This document shows, piece by piece, positions 1 to 5,562 of a stretch of DNA of 9,818 nucleotides. Positions within the stretch are counted from its first letter, which is position 1, and the number at the start of each line of letters is the position of its first letter. Source of the DNA: JANNAV01 sp031384695 (GTDB lineage: Bacteria; Pseudomonadota; Alphaproteobacteria; Rhodobacterales; Rhodobacteraceae); NCBI GenBank assembly GCA_031384695.1, contig JANNAV010000214.1, positions 1 to 9,818 of the forward strand, given 5' to 3'. A program made the position numbers and the translations under genes. The notes beneath the pieces are model-generated. The model saw only the letters and a list, made by a program, of their open reading frames with translations, was not told where the DNA came from and made no database searches.

Positions 1-2
1 GC

Positions 3-59
3 AAGCTGGGCGGGCCGGATGGATTCCTCGCGGGCTACAACGAAAAGAAAGGTCGGTAA
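3..59 (+). CDS. C-terminal end of an unidentified gene cut by the window edge
   Basis: Reading from base 3, the frame is open for 18 codons and ends KLGGPDGFLAGYNEKKGR with TAA at 57-59. The next possible start (ATG at 65) follows after 5 bases, which is the spacing expected of two genes in one operon. The lysine-rich tail looks like a real protein end, but it is too short to identify. The sequence just after it is clearly AT-richer than the rest of the window, which suggests foreign origin. The alternative is that the frame is open by chance. Confidence 0.35.
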   Translation, partial: KLGGPDGFLAGYNEKKGR

Positions 60-64
60 CTCAA

Positions 65-318
65 ATGAAAATAAATCAAATCAACAAACTAAAAATGGGG
101 CGAGCGACCATCGGCAGCCTGCGGGACGAAAACAATGAGCCTTTATGGAAGAACATTCCACGCATCTAGAAAGACGTCGAGGCGCTGGAGTCCATCGTCG
201 CGGACATCGTGGCGGCGCAGGTGAAGTTTTCGCCCGGCCCGCTGGCGCGCGGACGCGAGAACGATTTTGTGCACCTTTGCCAGTCGCTGCTGACCCTGGG
301 CAAGGGTCACGCGGCGAC
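65..318 (+). pseudogene. Remnant of an unrecognised (phage- or plasmid-like) gene with in-frame stop and lost 3' end
   Basis: ATG at 65 opens a frame that hits TAG at 167-169 after 34 codons. The same frame continues without further stops to 442. The residues before the stop (MKINQINKLKMGRATIGSLR at the start) and after it (KDVEALESIVADIVAAQ, then LARGRENDFVHLCQSLL) both read like ordinary soluble-protein sequence. This suggests one gene interrupted by a single nonsense change. From about 318 on, the opposite strand reads as a conserved membrane protein, so the rest of this frame is only its shadow and the true 3' end is missing. I do not recognise the family. A short AT-rich start (65-100) and the tight spacing to the gene before it suggest a transferred segment. 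The junction position is estimated from where each protein stops looking conserved. Confidence 0.45.
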
Positions 319-663
319 CCTGGCGGCCAAGGCCAATGTGAAGGCTATCGTGCAAGTGGTGAGTTTCACGCCGAAATTGTCAACGAGATTGTCGGTCACC
401 AATGTGCCGACGATGCTGATCAACACCACGGCCAGCCAGTAACTCCATGGCACATAGCGCTTTTGCCCGAACTGCAGCATCAGCGCCACGATCAGCACGG
501 CGGCCATGATCAGCGATGTCGCGGTCAACCCAAGCCCAAGGTTCACCGCCAGATAATCGGCCGCGGTTTCGCCCATGGTCACGGCCATCAGCTTGATCAA
601 CCAGAAATCGACGGTCACGCGCGGCACCCGGTTGAGGGCGGGGGTGGGGGCGGAAGTTATCAT
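307..663 (-). pseudogene. Truncated DUF347/COG4705-type membrane protein (N-terminal half)
   Basis: Frame of 118 codons from ATG at 663. An earlier ATG at 687 overlaps the previous stop as ATGA, but a good ribosome site (AAGAGG, 672-677, 8 bases ahead) points to 663. Conserved blocks seen: VTVDFWLIKLMAVTMGETAADYL (about residues 16-38, with KxxAxTxGETAAD) and GTLVTDNLVD (86-95). These are the repeated KxxATTxGExxxD-like units of the DUF347/COG4705 family of integral membrane proteins. From memory the family is about 250 residues with several such repeats; this one stops after about 1.5 repeats. Membrane segments are visible near 20-42, 48-66 and 73-92, and a fourth (101-114) is cut. The last four codons, RVAA, are not family-like and lie over foreign sequence. 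The family has no firmly known function. It is the second gene of the unit starting at 1328 and is probably inactive. Confidence 0.7.
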
Positions 664-671
664 GAAGGATA

Positions 672-677
672 CCTCTT
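672..677 (-). promoter_or_regulatory. Ribosome binding site that sets the DUF347 start at 663
   Basis: The minus strand reads AAGAGG, 8 bases before ATG at 663. The upstream ATG at 687 has no such site and would add eight residues that are not family-like. Confidence 0.55.
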
Positions 678-683
678 TCAGGT

Positions 684-1328
684 TCATTTTACGGCCAGAA
701 GGGCCAGTGCCCCGGCGCTGAATTCATCGGCCCGCGCGTCGTCATCGGCATTGCACCGCTCCAGCGCCTTGTTCTGCAGATCGGTGGCGGCGGTAAAATC
801 GGCGGCGTCAAGGGTCTTGGCTGCCAGCGCTGTGGCCAGGTCTTTCAGCATCACCTCGCATGGCAAGGCACGGCCCGCCGCATCCGTCACCGCGATGCCA
901 CCCACCCGCGTGACCCCGGCCGCAGGCGCCTGCCCCGGCATCGCCCCCGGTGCCTCAAGCGCGGCCGCAAGGGACGCCAGCGTGGTTGTCACCTCGGCGG
1001 GCGCAGGCGGTGCCGTGCGCAGCGCCTGCAACGCGGCATCGGCTGCCTGATCAATCCGGCCCCAGCCGTTGGTGTCCATCGGGCGCAGGGTAGGTGCGGC
1101 GTCATCCCATGCCGTCTCAAAATCGGTGATGCGCCCGGCCGCCGCCACCATGTCGCCGGTTGCGGCCACGGCTTCCACGTCGGAGACGATCTTTTTCATC
1201 GCTGACAGATCACCCCAGGGCGCAACTGCCGCGATGGCGGCAGGGGGCTGGGAGGAATAGGTTTGAAACACGGTGAACGCGGCCACCGGCAGGGCGATCA
1301 GGGCGGTGGCAAGCAGGACTTGCTTCAT
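684..1328 (-). CDS. Exported, probably periplasmic protein with two cysteines, function unknown
   Basis: 214 residues. The start at 1328 is backed by AGAGGA (1336-1341) seven bases ahead. Residues 4-22 are hydrophobic (LLATALIALPVAAFTVF) after MKQ, a signal peptide or signal anchor, so the rest should lie in the periplasm. A helical block carries RITDFETAWDDA (66-77) followed by a WGRIDQAADAALQAL stretch (89-103). An alanine/proline linker (104-139) separates a second block with Cys157 and a C-terminal RCNADDDARADEF (191-203). The two cysteines could pair or bind a metal. The ITDxExAWDxA and CNADDD blocks recall an uncharacterised family I have seen next to membrane proteins and two-component genes, but I cannot name it. 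The gene overlaps the DUF347 gene as ATGA, so the two are co-translated. A perfect palindrome (1429-1442) upstream suggests control by the nearby response regulator. Confidence 0.8.
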   Translation of the reverse strand: MKQVLLATALIALPVAAFTVFQTYSSQPPAAIAAVAPWGDLSAMKKIVSDVEAVAATGDMVAAAGRITDFETAWDDAAPTLRPMDTNGWGRIDQAADAALQALRTAPPAPAEVTTTLASLAAALEAPGAMPGQAPAAGVTRVGGIAVTDAAGRALPCEVMLKDLATALAAKTLDAADFTAATDLQNKALERCNADDDARADEFSAGALALLAVK

Positions 1329-1337
1329 TCTTCAATC

Positions 1338-1382
1338 CTCTGGGTTTCCGGCCGCTGGGTTTCAGTCTTCTGGGTTGGTCCT
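1338..1382 (-). repeat. 15-bp tandem repeat, three units, in the leader of the exported-protein gene
   Basis: On the plus strand the units are CTCTGGGTTTCCGGC, CGCTGGGTTTCAGTC and TTCTGGGTTGGTCCT. CTGGGT recurs exactly every 15 bases (1340, 1355, 1370). The array fills the space between the putative regulator site and the ATG at 1328. Its last unit (in transcript order) supplies part of the ribosome site AGAGGA. The core TCTGGGTTT is shared, in the same strand sense, with the complement of the repeat at 4964-4993. Confidence 0.6.
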
Positions 1383-1428
1383 TGCACGCGGCATAAGCCC
1401 CGCGCCTTGCGGCAGCTTTGCTGCGGCC

Positions 1429-1442
1429 TTACAGATTTGTAA
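1429..1442. promoter_or_regulatory. Palindrome TTACAGATTTGTAA, candidate response-regulator site (copy 1)
   Basis: TTACA-N4-TGTAA is a perfect 5-bp inverted repeat, identical over all 14 bases to the copy at 4834-4847. It lies in the only gap upstream of the unit that starts at 1328, about 100 bases before its ATG. About 42 bases downstream on the minus strand is TTATGC (1391-1396), a possible -10. OmpR/PhoB-type regulators, including metal-responsive ones, bind paired half-sites of this size. Assignment to the regulator at 6980-7657 is an inference from proximity and motif sharing. Confidence 0.65.
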
Positions 1443-1449
1443 CGTCGCC

Positions 1450-1464
1450 CCCGCCGGCGGCGGG
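1450..1464 (-). terminator. GC-rich hairpin after the calcium-repeat protein gene, weak terminator candidate
   Basis: CCCGCCGGCGGCGGG can fold into a GC-only stem, 6 bases after the stop codon at 1470. No T-run follows on the minus strand, so it is at best a weak terminator or a 3'-end stabiliser for the four-gene operon. Confidence 0.3.
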
Positions 1465-1469
1465 CAGGC

Positions 1470-2090
1470 TCAATCAGCCGCCTCCGGCCCGCCCTTGTCT
1501 TTGGCGATCACAACCGCAACCGGGGCAAAGCCATCCAGTTGCACCGCCACATCAAAGGTCTTGGCGGCCTGACTGCTGATGTAGATCGAATTCGGATTGG
1601 CCCGGAAATGCCCAGGCTCCTCCGCCGCATCAAGGTGAATGCGCGCCTCGCCCCCGGCCGGAACGCCAAAGCCGTCCAGCCTGCGGAACGTGCCTTCCAC
1701 TGCACCGGTATCGGCATCGGTGATGGCGTAATAAACCGAAAAACCGCTCATCGCGGTGGTGCCCGGGTTCCTGATCAGCAGTTCCAGATGATCCGCCGCA
1801 TCGGCCTTTTTCGCCGGATCATAATTATCCTCGACCAAAGCCCCGACAATCTGGAATGGTGCTGCGGGGCCATCCATCTGCATCGGATTGGCCATGAAAC
1901 CCGCCTCAACATCGGCCAGATCATTTACCCCATCGCCATCGGTATCGGCCATCAGGGGATCGGTGCCCAGCAACACTTCGGATGTATCCGGCACCCCGTC
2001 GCCATCGCGGTCAGCGGTTTGTGTCGCCGCAGGCAAAGCAAGGGCCGCGTTCAGGATCAGAAAGGATATCAAGGGGATATAGCGCAACAT
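1470..2090 (-). CDS. Exported protein with thrombospondin type 3-like calcium-binding repeats
   Basis: 206 residues with a clear signal peptide (MLRYIPLISFLILNAALALP, cleavage near 20-26). Two DxDxDGxxD calcium loops follow directly: DRDGDGVPD (27-35) and DTDGDGVND (49-57), with the intervening LGTDPLMAD typical of thrombospondin type 3 repeats. Residues about 78-200 form a separate, probably beta-rich domain (HLELLIRNPGTTAMSGFSVYY, then IHLDAAEEPGHFR). No cysteines and no lipobox are seen. It should be a soluble or surface-attached periplasmic protein. The start is supported by GAGGAG placed inside the end of the preceding permease gene, with only three bases between that stop and this ATG. 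It is the last gene of the ABC operon, so it may be the extracytoplasmic partner of that transporter, or its cargo. The precise role is unknown. Confidence 0.85.
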   Translation of the reverse strand: MLRYIPLISFLILNAALALPAATQTADRDGDGVPDTSEVLLGTDPLMADTDGDGVNDLADVEAGFMANPMQMDGPAAPFQIVGALVEDNYDPAKKADAADHLELLIRNPGTTAMSGFSVYYAITDADTGAVEGTFRRLDGFGVPAGGEARIHLDAAEEPGHFRANPNSIYISSQAAKTFDVAVQLDGFAPVAVVIAKDKGGPEAAD

Positions 2091-2093
2091 CGG

Positions 2094-3071
2094 TCACTCC
2101 TCGGTCAGGGTTCTGGGGTTCAGCGGCAAGGCAAGGCTCAAGGCGGCAAGGACGATGGCGGCCGCGACGATCCACAGGATGTCCAGCGTCTTTTCGGCCA
2201 GAACCGGGCCAAGCGGCAGCCCGGCATAGCTGGCCTTGATGCCCAGAATGGCAAAAGCCGCCCGCTCGAAATGCTTGGTGACCGAGGCCGCCTCGATGCC
2301 ACCCCGCACCGCCTCGAACCCGGCATAGGCTTGCATGATCTGCAGTTGATCGGGCCGCGCGATGCTCAGCGCCTTGAACACACCGCCCGCCACCTGATTG
2401 TCAGGGTCCATCGTGTCGCCGATCTGCGGTGCGATCAGCACGATCACCAGCCACAGCGCAAACGCCAGCATCAGCGCGGTTGACGCGCGCGGCAGATGCA
2501 GCGTCAACACAAACGCGGCAAGGAAAAAGCAGGTCACATAAACCACCGAAATCGCCCAGACCAGCGTGATACGGCCGATGTCGCCCATGCTCACGCCGAT
2601 GCCCGACATCAGATGCAGCAGCACCGCGCACAGCCCCATCACCACCGCGAGGCCAAAGGTCAGCAGGCCCGCACCCGCCACGATCTTGCCGGCCACAAAC
2701 TGCCAGCGCCGCACTGGGCGCGTCAGGATCAGCGCCAGCGTCTGACGTCCCCGCTCGGCCGCAGCGGCCCGATAACCGATCAGGATGGCGATGGCCGCCC
2801 CCACAATCTCCACCTGTTCAACCGTCCCGCGCAGCAGGCGCAGCGGGTAAAACTCCGGCGGCCTGATCGCCGCCGCAGATTTTCCCAAGGCCAGCAGCGT
2901 GGCCTTGGCCGCCTGATAGGTCGCAACGTCGGTGGCCAGCGCAATGGCACCGGTGATCAGCGCCGTCAGGGCGGCAATCACCAGAAACCCGGTGATGATC
3001 AGCAAGAACCGGTCGCGGGCCGCGTCGCGGATATCTTTGGCGGCAATGGTAAAAACCGGGCTATGCATCAT
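2094..3071 (-). CDS. ABC transporter permease, ABC-2/NosY-like (second of two)
   Basis: 325 residues, inner membrane. An amphipathic N-terminus (IAAKDIRDAARDRF) leads into the first membrane segment (23-46). Further segments lie near 86-102, 130-155, 166-190, 197-217 and 296-316. The cytoplasmic loop ERGRQTLALILTRPVRRWQF (106-125) matches the ERGTLxLLLxxPVxR signature of NosY/ABC-2 permeases, which contacts the ATPase. A long external loop lies between about 218 and 295. Translation starts at one of two tandem ATGs (3071 or 3068) that overlap the end of the first permease by about 11 bases, so the two are translationally coupled and probably form a heterodimer. The substrate cannot be read from the sequence. 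It belongs to the four-gene operon starting at 4748. Confidence 0.88.
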   Translation of the reverse strand: MMHSPVFTIAAKDIRDAARDRFLLIITGFLVIAALTALITGAIALATDVATYQAAKATLLALGKSAAAIRPPEFYPLRLLRGTVEQVEIVGAAIAILIGYRAAAAERGRQTLALILTRPVRRWQFVAGKIVAGAGLLTFGLAVVMGLCAVLLHLMSGIGVSMGDIGRITLVWAISVVYVTCFFLAAFVLTLHLPRASTALMLAFALWLVIVLIAPQIGDTMDPDNQVAGGVFKALSIARPDQLQIMQAYAGFEAVRGGIEAASVTKHFERAAFAILGIKASYAGLPLGPVLAEKTLDILWIVAAAIVLAALSLALPLNPRTLTEE

Positions 3072-4002
3072 AGCCCCCCAGGGTCGGGTCCAACCGGATC
3101 AGGGCATGGCGGGCAAGGGCTGCGGCAAGCGCGCCTGCGGCAAGCAGGCTGGCCAACGGCGGCAATGCCGCGCGCGACACCCAGCTTGCCGGGCGGTATT
3201 CAAGCCATCCCGCCGCCAGCGCGCCATAGCTTTCAGCCAGCGAAAACGGCCCCAAAGCCCAGCCGGTCAGCCGGAAAAAGCTGGTGTCGGGCGGCATGGC
3301 CAAAGCCGAAACCGGGTTCAGAACGGCGGTGGGCGTCAGGTTCAGGGTCAGCGCCGGCAAGATGAACGTCACCGCCAGCCACAGCGTCACCGGCACCAGC
3401 ATCCCCACCGATTCAGACCGGAACCGCGCGGTGGCGGCCACCGCGATCAGCCCGAATATCGCCATATACCAGGCCGACACCGCGAAAAAAGCGCACAACT
3501 GCCCCCACATCGCCGCCGTGATCGCCGCTGTGATGGCCGCTTCCGGCAACAGCAAAAGCACCACCGTCCCTACCAGGGCCGCAACCCCGAACACCGCCGC
3601 CACCAGCACCATCAGCGCCAGCAACTTGCCATCGGCGAAGGCGCGCGCTGTCACGGCGCGCGCGGCGATCAGCGGCAGAACCCCCGCCTTGCGGTCCAGC
3701 GCCACCAGCCGGTTGCCGATCACAATCGCCGCCAACGCGCCGATCAGCATGACATAGATGCTGACATTGCGCATCAGGCTCAGGGGCGAGGTGTCCAGCA
3801 GCGGATTGCCCGGCACGGGCTTGCCTGCGGCCGCCAGAAACCCCGCCGCATCCAGAAAGATGCGGTTCACGGTTGCCGTCGCCTGCCAGCCCAGCCATGC
3901 CGACACCAGCACCAGCACCGCAAACAACGCAGCCATCAAAAGCACCGTGCTTTCGCGCAGCGCAAGGCGCACCGACTGCGCCGCGATCAGCACCGCGCTC
4001 AT
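3061..4002 (-). CDS. ABC transporter permease, ABC-2-like (first of two)
   Basis: 313 residues with about six membrane segments (19-39, 80-97, 126-152, 166-190, 199-219, 279-298). After the first segment comes an external loop (40-79) with VNRIFLDAAGFLAAAGKPVPG. The cytoplasmic stretch VALDRKAGVLPLIAARAVTAR (100-120) occupies the place where the second permease has its ERGxxTL..RPV motif. This pairs the two proteins as divergent halves of one transport channel. Start ATG at 4002 overlaps the stop of the ATPase gene as ATGA. A second external loop (220-275) is rich in Pro and aromatic residues. Function by family: export or membrane-remodelling ABC transporter of the ABC-2 class, with no periplasmic binding protein of the import type nearby. 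Substrate unknown. Confidence 0.85.
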   Translation of the reverse strand: MSAVLIAAQSVRLALRESTVLLMAALFAVLVLVSAWLGWQATATVNRIFLDAAGFLAAAGKPVPGNPLLDTSPLSLMRNVSIYVMLIGALAAIVIGNRLVALDRKAGVLPLIAARAVTARAFADGKLLALMVLVAAVFGVAALVGTVVLLLLPEAAITAAITAAMWGQLCAFFAVSAWYMAIFGLIAVAATARFRSESVGMLVPVTLWLAVTFILPALTLNLTPTAVLNPVSALAMPPDTSFFRLTGWALGPFSLAESYGALAAGWLEYRPASWVSRAALPPLASLLAAGALAAALARHALIRLDPTLGGYDA

Positions 4003-4748
4003 GCCGCACCCGCCAATCGGCCTTGCGGGGTCAGCGACAGATACAGCGCTTCGATCGACGCGGCATCGCCATAGCGCGCCGTCACCGCCTCAACCCGGTC
4101 ATGATAGATCAGCCGCCCATGCCCCAGCACGGCGATAGAGGTGCAGGTGCGCGCGATTTCGCTGATCAGATGGGTGTTCATGAAAATCGTCATGCCCTGA
4201 TCCCGGTTCAACTGCAGGATCATATCGCGCAGCAGCTTGATGCCCATCGGATCAAGGCCCGAGGTGGGCTCGTCCAGAAACAACACCTGCGGGCGGTGCA
4301 GAATGGCCTGCGCCAACCCGATCCGCTGGCGCATGCCCTTGGAAAAGGTGCCAACCCGCCGGGGGCCAAGATCGGCACTGCCCAGATAGGCCAACACCTC
4401 GGCCACCCGCGTCTCGGGCTTTACCACACCCGAAAGCCGGGCAAAGAACAGCAGATTCTCGGTTGCCGTCAGCGTATCGTAAAGCCGCACGTTTTCAGGT
4501 ACATAACCAATCCTGCGGCGCACCTCCAACGGGTTGGCGCCGATGTCGAACCCCGCAACCACCGCCGTGCCCGATGACGGCGCTGCAAGCGTGGTCAGCA
4601 TCTGGATGGTGGTGGTCTTGCCCGCGCCGTTATGGCCCAGAAACCCGAACACCTCTCCCTCCGCCACCGCGAAACTCAGATCATCCACCACCGCCACATC
4701 GCCATAACGGCGGGTCAGGTGGCTCAGGCGCAGCATCGGGTCAGGCAT
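3999..4748 (-). CDS. ABC transporter ATP-binding protein (NosF/CcmA/DrrA class)
   Basis: 249 residues, cytoplasmic, energises the two permeases encoded after it. All nucleotide-binding motifs are intact: Walker A GHNGAGKTT (38-46), signature SKGMRQR (136-142), Walker B VLFLDEP with catalytic Glu160 (155-161), D-loop SGLDP, and switch His193 in NTHLISE. The Q-loop position reads GYVPEN, with Glu where Gln is usual, as in many DrrA/NosF-type exporters. Length is normal for the single-domain subunit. Start ATG at 4748 has GAGGG (4755-4759) six bases ahead. It is the first gene of the operon 4748 to 1470 (ATPase, permease, permease, calcium-repeat protein). Its upstream region, shared with the divergent cytochrome gene, carries the palindrome at 4834-4847. 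Confidence 0.93.
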   Translation of the reverse strand: MPDPMLRLSHLTRRYGDVAVVDDLSFAVAEGEVFGFLGHNGAGKTTTIQMLTTLAAPSSGTAVVAGFDIGANPLEVRRRIGYVPENVRLYDTLTATENLLFFARLSGVVKPETRVAEVLAYLGSADLGPRRVGTFSKGMRQRIGLAQAILHRPQVLFLDEPTSGLDPMGIKLLRDMILQLNRDQGMTIFMNTHLISEIARTCTSIAVLGHGRLIYHDRVEAVTARYGDAASIEALYLSLTPQGRLAGAA

Positions 4749-4833
4749 GGCGATCCCTCAGGGTGGCAGGCCGGGGGGGCCTTGCATCGCCACAACATGG
4801 ACCACCCAACAAGGCCGCAACCTTGCAGCCGGA

Positions 4834-4847
4834 TTACAGATTTGTAA
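4834..4847. promoter_or_regulatory. Palindrome TTACAGATTTGTAA, candidate response-regulator site (copy 2)
   Basis: Identical in all 14 bases to the copy at 1429-1442. It lies in the 169-base divergent region, 86 bases before the ABC ATPase start on the minus strand and 70 bases before the cytochrome start on the plus strand, so one site could serve both. ACAGATT, part of the motif, recurs at 4856-4862, exactly 20 bases (about two helical turns) further on. On the minus strand CATGTT (4794-4799) is a poor -10 candidate about 44 bases from the centre, similar to the spacing at copy 1. Confidence 0.68.
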
Positions 4848-4917
4848 GCTGGCGGACAGATTGCGACCACCTCCGGCGGTCAAAAGCGGCGCAACACAGC
4901 AACACAGGATCACCGCG

Positions 4918-5562
4918 ATGACCACCATGGCACCAGACGTCGACGCTCTCCCCGCCAACAAACACCCAGACGCCAAAAACCCAGACGCCAGACACCCCGC
5001 CACAACGCGCGCCTTGCACGCCGCCCTTGCCATCACCATCCTGGTGCAACTGGGCACCAGTCAAGTCATGTCCGGCCCGGACGAAGCGGCGGGCGCTTCG
5101 ATTTTTCAGGTGCATCAGTACAGCGGTCTGGCGGCAGCGGCGCTTGCGTTTGTCTTCTGGCTGACGATTCTGTTTCGCCGAAACGGCAGCGAGATCGGCG
5201 CAATGCTGCCCTGGGCTTCGCCTGCCCGGCTGCGGGCGCTGATCGCCGATATCCGCCTGCATCTGGGCGCGCTGATGCGCCTGCGCCTGCCGCCTTACGC
5301 GCAGGACAGCGCGCTCGCCTCGGCCGTACACGGGTTGGGGCTGTTGCTGATCACGGTCATGGCGGGCTCTGGCCTCGCCTATTATGCCATCGTGGGCCTC
5401 GGCCTGCATTCACCCGAGCCGGACGGCATGCTGGTGATGCAGGTGCACTTCCTGTTCGCCAATCTGGTCTGGGTCTACCTGATCGCCCATGCCGGTCTGG
5501 CGTTGCTGCATCAGGTGCTGGGCCACCGGGCACTGTCGCGCATGTGGTCGCTCAAGAATTGA
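4918..5562 (+). CDS. Cytochrome b561-family membrane protein (di-heme type)
   Basis: 214 residues from ATG at 4918, which has AGGA (4906-4909) eight bases ahead. The open frame extends back to 4747, but that part runs through the promoter region and lacks protein character. After a Pro/Asp/Lys-rich cytoplasmic N-terminus come four membrane helices (about 32-50, 65-86, 133-158, 174-200). They carry histidines in the places expected for two b-type hemes: His34, His66 (VHQYSG), His138 (VHGLG), His191 and His198 (IAHAGLALLHQ), with His177 also near a helix start. The protein should move electrons across or within the inner membrane; its donor and acceptor are unknown. No YceI-type partner is in the window. 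It shares the divergent control region with the ABC operon and ends with TGA at 5560-5562, directly against the kinase stop codon. Confidence 0.88.
   Translation: MTTMAPDVDALPANKHPDAKNPDARHPATTRALHAALAITILVQLGTSQVMSGPDEAAGASIFQVHQYSGLAAAALAFVFWLTILFRRNGSEIGAMLPWASPARLRALIADIRLHLGALMRLRLPPYAQDSALASAVHGLGLLLITVMAGSGLAYYAIVGLGLHSPEPDGMLVMQVHFLFANLVWVYLIAHAGLALLHQVLGHRALSRMWSLKN
4964..4993 (+). repeat. 15-bp tandem repeat inside the cytochrome b561 N-terminus
   Basis: Two adjacent 15-bp units, ACCCAGACGCCAAAA (4964-4978) and ACCCAGACGCCAGAC (4979-4993), differ at 3 positions. They encode HPDAK-NPDAR-like 5-residue repeats in the soluble N-terminal tail, before the first membrane helix, and keep the frame. 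The complement (GTCTGGGTTTTTGGC) resembles the leader repeat at 1338-1352 at 12 of 15 positions. Confidence 0.6.

Noticed and set aside
167..169. TAG recoded as an amino acid
   Set aside because: No sign of pyrrolysine or suppressor context; the gene is also truncated at its 3' end, so simple decay explains it.
145..1050. Long plus-strand open frame
   Set aside because: It runs antisense through the DUF347 and exported-protein genes, has low-complexity His/Gly/Arg-rich text and no domain; a shadow of GC-rich coding on the other strand.
2932..4074. 380-codon plus-strand open frame
   Set aside because: Antisense to the two permeases; Arg/His/Gln-rich composition typical of a shadow frame, and no recognisable motif.
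4747..4917. Longer N-terminus for the cytochrome gene
   Set aside because: The extension crosses the palindrome and the divergent promoter region, and lacks a ribosome site; ATG at 4918 has one.
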